Assembly: GCF_016888445.1 (NCBI RefSeq) | Contig: NZ_JAFEKF010000001.1 | Location: 682,001-746,000 of the forward strand | Length of the DNA stretch: 64,000 nt | DNA from: Marinomonas ostreistagni | GTDB lineage: Bacteria; Pseudomonadota; Gammaproteobacteria; Pseudomonadales; Marinomonadaceae | Direction: 5' to 3' | Part shown: positions 18,072 through 28,527 of the stretch, in pieces | Layout of the letters: every line of letters starts with the position of its first letter | Numbering within the stretch: the stretch's first letter is position 1 | Made by a program: the position numbers and the translations under genes | The notes under the pieces: model-generated | The model's input: only the letters and a program-made list of their open reading frames with translations | What the model was told of the DNA's origin: nothing | Database searches by the model: none

Positions 18072-18995
18072 GTGCTCTTCTAAGTGAGCGCGATCATTCA
18101 GTGCATTGTAGAAAAAGTCTTGAATCGGCGTTGTGTCGCGTGGTGTATGGCGATGAAAGAAACCCGAAATATATTCGTTTTCAGTGCGGCGTAGGTTACG
18201 AATGTCTTCATACATAGACGAGCAATTCAATGCCGTAAAGCGTGCCACGGTACTAATGCGCTGATGCAATGTCTGTGTATTGATGCGTAATTGGTCAGCA
18301 GGGTATGGAAATTGCTCGTGATTAAGCACTTCTGCTATTTCTTCAATGGCAGCGTCAAAAATAGGCCGTACAGGCTCTTCTAGTAATTGGCCGTTACGAA
18401 TCGAAAAAATCGCCGTAATTGGGTTGATCACAGCATTGATCGCCAGTTTTTCCACTAAGCGTCGTTCGATATTTTCGCTCTGTACATTAGGATAGGGGAA
18501 TTCGGGACCGATAGCATTCTTGCTGCTTTGATGCAGTAGTCCAAAAAAAGAATCGCCGCGGCCGGTTTTTTTGACGCGATGATCGTCCAGTTTTAACGCC
18601 CCTTCACTGGTGACACCCGCCCAAAGATTCTGGTGCTTTTTTAGATGTGGAATCAAATCTTGTTGGGCGCCCACGCCGTTACATAAGGTTGCTATAAGGC
18701 CACGTTTTTTAGTGTGTTGACGGATATCCAGATAGGCCGCTACCAGATCAAACGCCTTTGTACACAGCAACACCTTGGTGTATTTGCCTTCTAGCTGATC
18801 TCGTGTGACGAACTCCACTGGGTAATGTTCTGATTGCGGTTGGTCATCCTCATCCAGAAAATCCACCTGCAAAGGTGCGGACGGTGGATGTTGGCGACAT
18901 ACCACTGTCACCTCATCGCCTTGTGCCTTTAATTTGCTCGCCCAAAGTAAACCGATCGCTCCATTACCGACAACTAGCCATGCATCTTTTGTCAT
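18045..18995 (-). CDS. Ketopantoate reductase family protein (PanE/ApbA-like)
   Basis: A 316-residue NADPH-dependent reductase. The N-terminal Rossmann motif is WLVVGNGAIGLLWASKLKAQ (GxGxxG); the catalytic Lys/Asn region appears as KAFD and NGVGAQQDL, and the C-terminal domain has EKLAINAVINPITAI, matching the family KLxxNxxxNP motif. It may catalyse ketopantoate to pantoate reduction in CoA synthesis, but many paralogues have other substrates, so the symbol is withheld. It is alone on its strand, 84 bases from the divergent yajQ gene. Confidence 0.85.
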   Translation of the reverse strand: MTKDAWLVVGNGAIGLLWASKLKAQGDEVTVVCRQHPPSAPLQVDFLDEDDQPQSEHYPVEFVTRDQLEGKYTKVLLCTKAFDLVAAYLDIRQHTKKRGLIATLCNGVGAQQDLIPHLKKHQNLWAGVTSEGALKLDDHRVKKTGRGDSFFGLLHQSSKNAIGPEFPYPNVQSENIERRLVEKLAINAVINPITAIFSIRNGQLLEEPVRPIFDAAIEEIAEVLNHEQFPYPADQLRINTQTLHQRISTVARFTALNCSSMYEDIRNLRRTENEYISGFFHRHTPRDTTPIQDFFYNALNDRAHLEEHKKKLLTMF

Positions 18996-19079
18996 TTTAG
19001 CCCCGTGTTTGCAGTTTTTTGGCAGTAAGCCTGATATTATGCCGCCCTTTAGAGTAAATATCGAATGGAGGAGGCTTTT

Positions 19080-19565
19080 ATGCCATCTTTTGACATTGTA
19101 TCTGAATTAAATTGGCACGAAGTTACCAACGCCGTGGACCAATCTAATCGTGAAGTATCAACTCGTTACGATTTTAAGGGGGTTGATGCCAGCTTTTCAA
19201 TCAAAGAAAAGCAAGCGGTCGTGCTCGAAGCAAAAGCAGAGATGCAACTGCGCCAAATGATGGACATCTTAGGCCAAAAGCTGGTTAACCGCGGCATTGA
19301 CCTTAAAACCCTAGATCGTGGTCCAATCGTAGAAGGTAATCTTCGCGCAACGCAAGAGATCAAGCTAAAAGAAGGGATTGATCAAGCGGAAGCGAAGAAG
19401 ATTGTGAAAATGATCAAAGACAGCAAGATCAAGGTGCAAGCCCAAGTGCAGGGCGAGCAATTACGTGTGACCGGCAAAAAGCGTGATGATCTGCAGCAAG
19501 TGATGCAATTATTACGTGGCGCGGACTTAGAGCTGCCAGTGCAGTTCAATAACTTCCGTGATTAA
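19080..19565 (+). CDS. yajQ: YajQ-family nucleotide-binding protein
   Basis: A 161-residue protein of the YajQ family; a Xanthomonas member binds cyclic-di-GMP and modulates a LysR-type regulator. The start MPSFDIVSELNWHEVTNAVD and the TRYDFKGVDASF motif are characteristic. The open frame begins 15 bases earlier, but GGAGGAGG at 19067-19074 is the ribosome site for ATG 19080, which gives the canonical N-terminus. With the GGDEF, EAL and PilZ genes nearby it may be a cyclic-di-GMP effector, though this is not shown for close relatives here. Confidence 0.93.
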   Translation: MPSFDIVSELNWHEVTNAVDQSNREVSTRYDFKGVDASFSIKEKQAVVLEAKAEMQLRQMMDILGQKLVNRGIDLKTLDRGPIVEGNLRATQEIKLKEGIDQAEAKKIVKMIKDSKIKVQAQVQGEQLRVTGKKRDDLQQVMQLLRGADLELPVQFNNFRD

Positions 19566-19578
19566 TGGATTACTTGTT

Positions 19579-19603
19579 AAGAGGCGCTTAAAGCGCCTCT
19601 TTT
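19579..19603 (+). terminator. Rho-independent terminator between yajQ and the alkyltransferase-like gene
   Basis: AAGAGGCGCTT-A-AAGCGCCTCTTTT is a nearly perfect palindrome between convergent genes and can act on both strands. It includes the stop codon of the opposite gene. Confidence 0.8.
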
Positions 19604-19896
19604 GTTATCAGGCGTTGGCCGACTATAACCCAGCCCTCGTTTTCCAATAGCGCTCGTTGGCGTTGATAGCCATCACTGCCCTCGAGAAAACTTATGGCAC
19701 GTTTGCTATTAACCACGCGATGCCAAGGCAGTGTGTGCTCCGCGGGTAAGCGTTTTAAAATATGTCCCACTAGGCGTGATTGTTTAGGTTGACCTGCTTG
19801 GCGTGCCAGCTCGCCGTAAGAGATCACTTCACCAGCAGGTAAATGTGCAAGAATGAATAGAACTTGTGATTTAAACTCGTCGCTCGCTTGATTCAT
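19588..19896 (-). CDS. Alkyltransferase-like protein (ATL), MGMT family without catalytic Cys
   Basis: A 102-residue protein equivalent to the DNA-binding domain of O6-alkylguanine transferase. The active-site motif PCHRV of the repair enzyme is PWHRV here (Trp58), the hallmark of ATL proteins, which bind O6-alkylguanine and hand the lesion to nucleotide excision repair. The DNA-binding helix SYGELARQAGQPKQSRLVGH and the Arg finger are present. It is a single gene convergent with yajQ. Confidence 0.92.
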   Translation of the reverse strand: MNQASDEFKSQVLFILAHLPAGEVISYGELARQAGQPKQSRLVGHILKRLPAEHTLPWHRVVNSKRAISFLEGSDGYQRQRALLENEGWVIVGQRLITKEAL

Positions 19897-19949
19897 ACGG
19901 TTTTACCCCTAAATATTGAGACATACTTAACAAAACAGAGAAGGTCATT

Positions 19950-20426
19950 ATGCGTTTTGCCTTATTACTTTTCATCCTAATTCCAATTGTTGAACTGACC
20001 GTACTGATCCAAGTCGGCGCTCAAATTGGTAGTTTGACAACCATTGCTCTCGTATTTTTAACAGCCATCATTGGTCTTGCTTTGATTCGACGTCAAGGCT
20101 TTGCCACACACCTTAAAGCCCAAGAGAAAATTCGTCGTGGTGAAATGCCGGCCTCAGAAGTGGCGCAAGGGTTTATGCTCGCCGTAGCCGGCTTATGTTT
20201 GCTTATCCCTGGTTTTGTGACGGATGCCATGGGGGCCTTGTTGTTGATTACGCCTTTGCGTAAAGCGATTGCTACGACGCTAGCTCTCGACTTTTTGAAG
20301 AAACGCATGAACATGCGTGCGGCATGGTCGCAGCAGAATCCACGTGGTCAAGCTCAGTCGCATCACATCATCGAGGGTGAGTATCGCCCAGCGCAAGATG
20401 ATAAAGATGAAATTGATAAAAAATAG
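19950..20426 (+). CDS. fxsA: FxsA family membrane protein
   Basis: A 158-residue inner-membrane protein. It begins with MRFALLLFILIPIVELTVLI and has three or four hydrophobic helices ending near residue 100, then a polar tail. The family is named after the E. coli protein whose overproduction suppresses F exclusion of phage T7. It lies directly upstream of groESL, 130 bases away, a common arrangement in gammaproteobacteria. No biochemical role is established. Confidence 0.88.
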   Translation: MRFALLLFILIPIVELTVLIQVGAQIGSLTTIALVFLTAIIGLALIRRQGFATHLKAQEKIRRGEMPASEVAQGFMLAVAGLCLLIPGFVTDAMGALLLITPLRKAIATTLALDFLKKRMNMRAAWSQQNPRGQAQSHHIIEGEYRPAQDDKDEIDKK

Positions 20427-20438
20427 TTAAAAAAGACC

Positions 20439-20466
20439 CTTGAAATTGTGTGCGCCAACCACATTA
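20439..20466 (+). promoter_or_regulatory. Sigma-32-like heat-shock promoter of groESL
   Basis: CTTGAAA (20439-20445), a 13-base spacer, then CCACATTA (20459-20466) resembles the RpoH consensus CTTGAAA-N11-16-CCCCATNT. A 7-base inverted repeat CGCCAAC-N9-GTTGGCG (20453-20475) overlaps the -10 and start region. Confidence 0.6.
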
Positions 20467-20555
20467 ATGTTGGCGATAAAGAATCCCGCCGCAAAGAGTG
20501 GGGCTAATCCGGCCAGGGGAGTCCTGGTATTGATTAAATTTGGAGATATAGATCA

Positions 20556-20846
20556 ATGAATATTCGTCCTTTGCACGATCGCGTCGTTGTTCGCCGTAAA
20601 GAAGAAGAGACAACTACTGCGTCTGGTATCGTTTTGCCAGGTTCTGCAACTGAAAAACCTACACAGGGTGAAGTTTTAGCTGTGGGCACGGGTCGTATTC
20701 AGTCTAATGGTGACCTTCGCGAGCTGGCTGTGAAAGTTGGTGACACTGTATTGTTCGGCCAATACTCAGGCCAATCCGTTAAGCTTAACGGTGAAGAACT
20801 ACTTATCATGAAAGAAGAAGAAATCTACGGCATCCTAGAAGCCTAA
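20556..20846 (+). CDS. groES: Co-chaperonin GroES
   Basis: A 96-residue subunit of the heptameric lid of the GroEL folding chamber. [18 protein letters not shown], the mobile loop (about 16-33, ending GIVLPGSA) and the conserved EEIYGILE end are all present. It is 57 bases upstream of groEL in the usual operon, behind a sigma-32-like promoter. Confidence 0.98.
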   Translation: MNIRPLHDRVVVRRKEEETTTASGIVLPGSATEKPTQGEVLAVGTGRIQSNGDLRELAVKVGDTVLFGQYSGQSVKLNGEELLIMKEEEIYGILEA

Positions 20847-20891
20847 GTCTTTTTCAGATTAATCAACGATTAGCGAAATTAATAATATTAA

Positions 20892-22541
<1,650 letters not shown>

Positions 22542-22591
22542 GCCTAAGGCTTACTCTAACTGTCTGATTTATAAGCACTTATTGCAATAAA

Positions 22592-22618
22592 AAACCTCGC
22601 CTTAGGCGGGGTTTTTTT
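22592..22618 (+). terminator. Rho-independent terminator of groESL
   Basis: AAACCTCGCC-TTA-GGCGGGGTTTTTTT, with one G-T pair, followed by a seven-T run. Confidence 0.88.
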
Positions 22619-22639
22619 ATGGCATCTCTTACAATTGCG

Positions 22640-22680
22640 AATGATTGTCATTATAATGAGTTATAAATAACAATCATTAT
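22640..22680 (+). promoter_or_regulatory. Two Fur-box-like sites upstream of the EAL gene
   Basis: AATGATTGTCATTAT (22640-22654) and AATAACAATCATTAT (22666-22680) each match 13 of 15 bases of the core of the E. coli Fur consensus (AATGATAATCATTAT). They are 26 bases apart and the second ends one base before the ribosome site. The two also form a larger inverted repeat with each other. Confidence 0.5.
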
Positions 22681-22686
22681 GGAGAG

Positions 22687-23427
22687 ATGATGAACTCACA
22701 TCCGTCTGGGCTTAGTAAGCGCCAATTACTGGACATCATCCAAAAGCAGCGTTTTGGGGTAGAGTACCAACCCATTATCGATATTCAGTCTGGTGCTGTA
22801 GTCGCCCATGAAGCTCTATCACGTTTTTACAGTAGTGAAGGTGAGTCGGTTCGCCCCGACTTGGTTTACGCAGCACTACACGAAAATCCAATCACTTTGT
22901 ATCAAGTCGAATATGCGCAGAAATGTCTGCAATTAAAGCACAAACCAGACACACAATTGTTCGTGAACCTAGATCAGGATGCTTTTTTTGCTACCGATGT
23001 TGAGGCGATCAATAATCCTTTCGTGCAGTTGATAAGAGATTACGGCCAAGAGCAAATTGTCGTCGAGTTAATCGAAAATTCAGAGTTAAACGATGCCATC
23101 CAAAGTCTTTCTATGATTGAGGCTTTTGACACGTTGGGTATTGAAACTGCGTTAGACGATTTATGTCATCCGCTATCGATGATTTCGGTTTCAGTCTTGC
23201 AGTTAGTGGGTTGGGTGAAGCTGGATCGTTGTGTGCTACGCATGCAAGATAAACCAGTGTTTATGAAGTTTGTGCGCCAGATGATTCAATTTGCCCGCTG
23301 CACAGGCAAGAAAATTGTATTGGAAGGGGTCGAAACTGAGCGGGATTTAGAGGCGGCCAGAGTGCTGGAAGTGGATTATGTGCAAGGCTATTTGTTCCGC
23401 CCACAGTTTATAAATATCGTGCCTTAA
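22687..23427 (+). CDS. EAL-domain protein (probable cyclic-di-GMP phosphodiesterase or sensor)
   Basis: A 246-residue protein consisting of little more than an EAL domain, so it has no visible sensor or membrane region. Residues expected for catalysis are present: E42 in HEALSRF, N in FVNLDQD, E in VVELIENSEL, D157/D158, K in WVKLDR and E in LEGVETE. However, the metal/loop-6 motif usually DDFGTG reads DDLCHP, which often weakens dimerisation and activity. The start may be ATG 22690 rather than 22687; GGAGAG at 22681-22686 suits the second better. Fur-like boxes upstream suggest iron control. Confidence 0.88.
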   Translation: MMNSHPSGLSKRQLLDIIQKQRFGVEYQPIIDIQSGAVVAHEALSRFYSSEGESVRPDLVYAALHENPITLYQVEYAQKCLQLKHKPDTQLFVNLDQDAFFATDVEAINNPFVQLIRDYGQEQIVVELIENSELNDAIQSLSMIEAFDTLGIETALDDLCHPLSMISVSVLQLVGWVKLDRCVLRMQDKPVFMKFVRQMIQFARCTGKKIVLEGVETERDLEAARVLEVDYVQGYLFRPQFINIVP

Positions 23428-23472
23428 AACGCGTTTCCTCTGATGTTGGCCAAACCATTGATTCTAAAGCTA

Positions 23473-23501
23473 TTGATAATTATGAACCTGTATTAGATAC
23501 T
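23473..23501 (+). promoter_or_regulatory. Possible sigma-70 promoter of fimV
   Basis: TTGATA (23473-23478), 17-base spacer, GATACT (23496-23501), about 40 bases upstream of the fimV start. Confidence 0.35.
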
Positions 23502-23539
23502 TGGGGTACCTCATCGGTTCTTAACATAAAGGGAAGCTT

Positions 23540-25900
23540 ATGCTCAGAAAAACGCTCATCAGTTTAGCTGTTTCCAGTGCGCTGTACATGTCCAGCGCTC
23601 AGGCATTAGAACTGGGCGAACTAACCTCCCAATCCAGAATCGATGAACCCTATCGAGGTCGCATTGAAGTGACCGATGCCGCAAGCCTTGATGTCAGTGA
23701 CATCAGTGTGCGTCTAGGCTCAGAAAGTGAGTTTCGCCAAGCAGGGCTAACGCCGACGCGTACTTTATCGCAACTGTCCTTTGAAGTGGTGCGAGAAAAT
23801 GGCGAGCTTGCGGTATTGGTTCAGTCAGAAGCACCGCTCGAAGTTGATCAACTTAATTTTGTCCTAGCGGCGCGTTGGCCAAGTGGGCAGGTGGTGCGCG
23901 AGTACCAAACCCCGATCAATCAGTCCGCCCTTGTAGAAAAAGCCCAGCCAGAGGTGGTGCAGTCGGTCACGCCGTCTGCGGACCAAACTCCTAATAATCA
24001 GATATTTCGTGATCAGGCTCGTCAGGCTCAGGAATTAGCTGCCCAAGGCGAAAAGGTTGTCGAGCGAGGCAATACATTATGGTCGATCGCAGGTCAGTCA
24101 CGCCCTAATAACCAGCTTACGATTTATCAAACCATGATGGCCATTCAAGCACTTAACGAAGATGCTTTTTATGCCAACAATATTAACTTACTACGCGAAG
24201 GCGCAGTATTGCGTTTGCCGACGCAAGAGCAGATTCAGCTCTTTAACCGTGCTACGTCACAAGAAGAGTTTGAGCGTCAGCATGCCGCTTGGATGGCTTT
24301 AAAGCAAGCGGGACAGCTTGATGATGTGATCAACCAAGAGCAGATGAATACCCAAGCTGCTAGCAATACCCAGCCAGCACCAGAAGCGCCGCAGGGCGAT
24401 CAGTTGCGCTTGGCCTCCAATCAAAGTGCACTACCGGAAGCCGAAGCCAGCTCCAATGAGGCAGATCAGCAGCGTATCAGCGAGCTTGAAAGTGAACTGT
24501 CCGCAACTAATGAATTACTGGATAAAGAAACACGCGAAAAAGCTGAGTTAAACGATCAATTGACTGAGCTAAACGATCAGCTAGCGACATTAGAGCGTTT
24601 GATCTCGCTTAAAGATCAGCAAATGGCCGAATTGCAGCGTCAGTTCACCAGTGCGCAACAAGCCATGCAAGAACAAAAGAATACTGTCGATCAGCTGCTA
24701 GAGGCTGATCAGTTGCGTCGTGAGCGAGAAGCTGCGGAAGAAGCATCTTGGACCAACAAAATTTTCGGTAATCCGATCGTACTCTCTGTCGCGGGTGTGG
24801 TGTTGCTATTGTTAGGCTTGCTTATCGGCATGTTGATCAAACGCTCTGGTCGCAAAAAAGACCAAGCAGAGCCTGATAAGCAAGAGTTTGACCTAGCGGC
24901 GGCGGCTGCACCCGCAGCAGCGGTTGTTGCAACAGAAGCAGCGGTGGCGTCAGAGCCTAAAGAGGAATACCCAGCCGAAGAACCTGAAGAGCATATCGAA
25001 GAGGAAGATCCATTTGCCTTCGACTTCGAGGTAGAAGAGCCGGAAGAAGAAAGTTTCGCTGGTTTTGATGAGGCTGTAGCGTCCTCGGAAGTCACGCCGA
25101 CTGACGATCAAGCGGATGAATTTGGTGAATTTGATATTCCTGAGCTTGAAGAGGTGGCACAAGACAGTGACATCGAAGATGCTTTGGGAGCTGATATGGA
25201 CGAATTGGCTGATGACGAAGAAGATAACAGTGACCCATTCTCGGAGTTTGAGGTAGAAGACACTGATATTGAAAGCCAAATGGCGTCGGAAGAAGATCCT
25301 TTAGAAGCATTGGATCTGTCCGAACCAGAATCAGAAACGGCCATGGACTTGCCAGGTGATGAGGACGCAGCGCCGCAAGAAAGTTTAGACGACACCCTTG
25401 CTGATTTAGGCTTTGGTGAATTAGCTGATGAGCCGACTGCTCAAGAAGCGGAAACACCTGAAGCGGATTACTCTGAGGAAGAAGACTTTGTAAACAGTCT
25501 ACTAACTGAGGCAGAAGATGATGTGGCGCCACAGGCTGACGTTGACGAAACAGCTGTGTTTGACAGTGAGCCTGATGCCGCTCTAGCAGATAGCATTGAT
25601 GAAGTGTTGGCTGAAGCTCAGCAAGAGGAAGAAGACTTTGGCGGTGTTGAAGTGCCGGAATTTGGCGCTGAGCAAGCCGCAGAAGGTGCTGAAGAATTGG
25701 ACGACGACGAAGAAAACATTGATTTCTTCGATGCCAGTGGTGATGAAGTGGCTACCAAGCTTGATTTAGCCCGTGCTTACATGGATATGGGTGATGAAGA
25801 GGGTGCACGTGTTATACTTGAGGACGTCGTAAATACTGGCAACGAAAGCCAGATTGCAGAAGCCCAAAGTATGATGGAGCGCATGTTCCCAAGTGAGTAA
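23540..25900 (+). CDS. fimV: FimV-family peptidoglycan-binding polar protein
   Basis: A 786-residue homologue of FimV/HubP, which organises the cell pole and supports type IV pili, twitching and polar chemotaxis or flagella. Layout: signal peptide (1-23, cleaved after SAQA), conserved N-terminal domain (LELGELTSQSRIDEPYRGRI), LysM domain (about 173-228, VVERGNTLWSIA), a coiled coil (about 310-400), one transmembrane helix (412-433), then a very acidic cytoplasmic region of about 300 residues and a C-terminal TPR-like FimV motif (KLDLARAYMDMGDEEGARVI). AAGGGAAG precedes the start. Its stop codon overlaps the truA start, the usual arrangement in Pseudomonas relatives. Confidence 0.92.
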   Translation: MLRKTLISLAVSSALYMSSAQALELGELTSQSRIDEPYRGRIEVTDAASLDVSDISVRLGSESEFRQAGLTPTRTLSQLSFEVVRENGELAVLVQSEAPLEVDQLNFVLAARWPSGQVVREYQTPINQSALVEKAQPEVVQSVTPSADQTPNNQIFRDQARQAQELAAQGEKVVERGNTLWSIAGQSRPNNQLTIYQTMMAIQALNEDAFYANNINLLREGAVLRLPTQEQIQLFNRATSQEEFERQHAAWMALKQAGQLDDVINQEQMNTQAASNTQPAPEAPQGDQLRLASNQSALPEAEASSNEADQQRISELESELSATNELLDKETREKAELNDQLTELNDQLATLERLISLKDQQMAELQRQFTSAQQAMQEQKNTVDQLLEADQLRREREAAEEASWTNKIFGNPIVLSVAGVVLLLLGLLIGMLIKRSGRKKDQAEPDKQEFDLAAAAAPAAAVVATEAAVASEPKEEYPAEEPEEHIEEEDPFAFDFEVEEPEEESFAGFDEAVASSEVTPTDDQADEFGEFDIPELEEVAQDSDIEDALGADMDELADDEEDNSDPFSEFEVEDTDIESQMASEEDPLEALDLSEPESETAMDLPGDEDAAPQESLDDTLADLGFGELADEPTAQEAETPEADYSEEEDFVNSLLTEAEDDVAPQADVDETAVFDSEPDAALADSIDEVLAEAQQEEEDFGGVEVPEFGAEQAAEGAEELDDDEENIDFFDASGDEVATKLDLARAYMDMGDEEGARVILEDVVNTGNESQIAEAQSMMERMFPSE

Positions 25901-26720
25901 ACAGAAAGTAGCGCTAGTCGTAGAATACGACGGCGCAGCCTATAAGGGGTGGCAGGCGCAAAAGTTTGATGTCGCCACCGTTCAAGAAAGTCTTGAATAC
26001 GCATTAACCAAAATAGCCAATCATCCGGTCAGCGTGATTTGCGCTGGTCGTACCGATGCGGGTGTTCACGCCAGCGCGCAAGTTGTGCATTTTGAAACCG
26101 ATGTCACGCGTCCGCTAAGGGCTTGGACCTTGGGCGTGAACACCCATTTGCCACCTGACATCTCCGTAGTCGCAGCAGAATTTGTCGATGAGAGCTTTCA
26201 TGCACGTTTTAGTGCAGTGAGTCGTCGCTATCGCTACGTAATCTATCAATCCGACTTACGTCCAGCTTTGTTAAGTCGAGGCGTCACATGGACCTATAAA
26301 AAACTCGATATTCAAGCGATGCAAGCCGCTTGCGAAGTGTTTAAAGGTACCCATGACTTTACTTCCTTTCGTGCTGTTGGCTGTCAGGCCCATAGCCCCG
26401 TTCGTACCATTTTAAATTTTTCCGTTGATCAGTTTGGGCAGTACATCGTTTTGGATGTGCGAGCGAATGCGTTTTTGCACCATATGATCCGTAATTTTGC
26501 TGGTGTACTGATGACGATTGGTACGGGAGAGCAGCCGGTAGAATGGGCGCAACAAGTGCTAGATGCCAAGGATCGTGCGCAAGGCGGTGTCACGGCGCCG
26601 CCATTTGGTTTGTATTTTGTCGATGCAGAGTATCCGGCTGAATTTAACGTGCCTAAAACAGCTTTAGGTCCTCATTTTTTACCGTTTAAAGAGGAGCCTG
26701 CTTATGAATTGCCGCGTTAA
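25893..26720 (+). CDS. truA: tRNA pseudouridine(38-40) synthase
   Basis: Converts uridines 38-40 in the tRNA anticodon arm to pseudouridine. 275 residues; catalytic Asp55 is in [11 protein letters not shown], followed by the conserved SRRYRYVIY and [12 protein letters not shown] motifs. The start is GTG, overlapping the fimV stop by eight bases, so translation is probably coupled. The 3' end overlaps trpF by 17 bases. Confidence 0.96.
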   Translation: MSKQKVALVVEYDGAAYKGWQAQKFDVATVQESLEYALTKIANHPVSVICAGRTDAGVHASAQVVHFETDVTRPLRAWTLGVNTHLPPDISVVAAEFVDESFHARFSAVSRRYRYVIYQSDLRPALLSRGVTWTYKKLDIQAMQAACEVFKGTHDFTSFRAVGCQAHSPVRTILNFSVDQFGQYIVLDVRANAFLHHMIRNFAGVLMTIGTGEQPVEWAQQVLDAKDRAQGGVTAPPFGLYFVDAEYPAEFNVPKTALGPHFLPFKEEPAYELPR

Positions 26721-27321
26721 AATATGTGGTATCACCAATCTTGAGGATGCTCTACAAGCCATTGAGGCGGGAGCGGATGCATTAGGTTTTGTGTTTTACA
26801 GCAAAAGTCCGCGTTATGTTGATCCCGATACTGCCAATGAAATCCTCGCACAACTGCCGCCTTTTGTGACGCCTGTTGCTTTATTTGTCGACGCTGACGA
26901 GGCGCTGATTACATCGGTCGTCAGTGCTAATGCGCGCTGGTTGATTCAATTTCATGGTGATGAGACGCCCGACCAATGCGATCGTTGGCAGCGACCTTAC
27001 TATAAAGCCATTCGAATGAAACCTGGCGTTGACCTAGATGCTGAAATAGCCCGTTACGAGGGGGCCTGTGCGGTATTGTTGGACGCTTATAAAGCTGGCG
27101 TGCCGGGTGGCACTGGTGAAACATTCGATTGGCATTTAATTCCTCAGCAACTGACAAAACCTTTAATCCTTGCAGGCGGGCTAACGCCTGATAATATCAC
27201 CGAGGCCGTTACTCAAGTCGCACCTTACGCGGTTGATGTTAGTGGCGGTGTTGAGCGCAGTAAAGGTCTTAAAGATGCAGACAAAGTACGTCGTTTTATA
27301 ACTGGAGCCAAACGTGGATAA
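26704..27321 (+). CDS. trpF: Phosphoribosylanthranilate isomerase
   Basis: Third step of tryptophan synthesis, a TIM-barrel isomerase. 205 residues; [20 protein letters not shown] carries the catalytic Cys, and VALFVDAD, the Asp in [20 protein letters not shown] and the phosphate-binding [10 protein letters not shown] and [14 protein letters not shown] are intact. Start ATG 26704 lies inside truA with GAGGAG before it; it overlaps trpB by eight bases. Confidence 0.97.
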   Translation: MNCRVKICGITNLEDALQAIEAGADALGFVFYSKSPRYVDPDTANEILAQLPPFVTPVALFVDADEALITSVVSANARWLIQFHGDETPDQCDRWQRPYYKAIRMKPGVDLDAEIARYEGACAVLLDAYKAGVPGGTGETFDWHLIPQQLTKPLILAGGLTPDNITEAVTQVAPYAVDVSGGVERSKGLKDADKVRRFITGAKRG

Positions 27322-28525
27322 GCAAAAAATAGCAACCAACTTGCCTGATAAACAAGGTCGCTTTGGCCAATTTGGTGGCGTCTTTGTATCTGAAACACTG
27401 ATGTCAGCCCTAGAAGACTTGGCAAACGTTTACGAAGAATTGTCACAAGATCCAGCTTTTCAAGCGGAATTTGATAAAGACCTGGCACACTATGTCGGTC
27501 GTCCATCACCTTTGTATTACGCGGAGCGTCTAACACAAACGGTTGGTGGTGCAAAAATTTATCTTAAGCGTGAAGACCTTAATCATACGGGGGCGCACAA
27601 GATCAATAACACGATTGGTCAAGCGCTCCTTGCAAAACACATGGGCAAGCCCAATATCATTGCCGAAACGGGAGCAGGTCAACACGGCGTTGCTTCTGCC
27701 ACGGTTGCGGCTCGCTTAGGTTTGAAATGTAAGGTTTTTATGGGCGCAGAAGATGTGCGTCGCCAAGCATTAAACGTCTATCGTATGAAGCTTCTTGGAG
27801 CAGAAGTTATTCCGGTAGAGTCTGGCACGCGAACCCTAAAAGATGCCTTGAATGAAGCCATGCGCTACTGGGTCAGTCATGTAGACGATACTTTTTACAT
27901 CATAGGTACGGCCGCTGGTCCACATCCGTATCCTAAGTTGGTGCGTGATTTTCAAGCCGTGATTGGTCGTGAAACCAAAGCGCAATGTCTTGAGCAAGCT
28001 GGCAAACTGCCAGATGCGGTGGTTGCGTGTGTCGGCGGTGGTTCGAATGCCATCGGCATGTTTTATCCATTCATCGAAGATGAAAGTGTTGCTATGTATG
28101 GCGTTGAAGCGGGTGGTCACGGGATCGAAACGGGGCAGCATGCTGCGCCTTTGAGTGCCGGTCGCCCAGGAGTGCTCCACGGTAATCGTACCTATGTGAT
28201 GGCTGACGAAGATGGTCAGATCGAAGGCACGCACTCAATTTCCGCAGGGCTTGATTACCCTGGCGTTGGTCCAGAGCATGCTTGGCTAAAAGATGTCGGT
28301 CGAGCCAATTATGTGGCCATTAATGATGATGAGGCGATGGATGGCTTCCGTGCGCTGACACGCCTTGAAGGCATCATGCCAGCTCTAGAGTCGAGCCATG
28401 CGATTGCTTACGGTATGAAGCTCGCTAAAACGATGAGCCCTGATCAAGTTGTGGTGATTAATGTATCTGGACGTGGTGATAAAGATATCCATACCGTCGC
28501 AGAAATTGACGGATTGGAGATGTAG
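27314..28525 (+). CDS. trpB: Tryptophan synthase beta chain
   Basis: Joins indole and serine to make tryptophan with pyridoxal phosphate. 403 residues; the PLP lysine is K96 in [13 protein letters not shown], with the loop ETGAGQHG and the phosphate cradle [12 protein letters not shown]. It starts with GTG within the end of trpF and is two bases from trpA, the partner subunit, in a compact trpFBA cluster. The anthranilate genes trpEGDC are not in the window. Confidence 0.98.
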   Translation: MDKQKIATNLPDKQGRFGQFGGVFVSETLMSALEDLANVYEELSQDPAFQAEFDKDLAHYVGRPSPLYYAERLTQTVGGAKIYLKREDLNHTGAHKINNTIGQALLAKHMGKPNIIAETGAGQHGVASATVAARLGLKCKVFMGAEDVRRQALNVYRMKLLGAEVIPVESGTRTLKDALNEAMRYWVSHVDDTFYIIGTAAGPHPYPKLVRDFQAVIGRETKAQCLEQAGKLPDAVVACVGGGSNAIGMFYPFIEDESVAMYGVEAGGHGIETGQHAAPLSAGRPGVLHGNRTYVMADEDGQIEGTHSISAGLDYPGVGPEHAWLKDVGRANYVAINDDEAMDGFRALTRLEGIMPALESSHAIAYGMKLAKTMSPDQVVVINVSGRGDKDIHTVAEIDGLEM

Positions 28526-28527
28526 TT

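Noticed and set aside
24709-25532. Antisense frames opposite the acidic part of fimV
   Set aside because: Ser- and Leu-rich shadows of the repetitive GAA/GAT/GAG codons on the coding strand.
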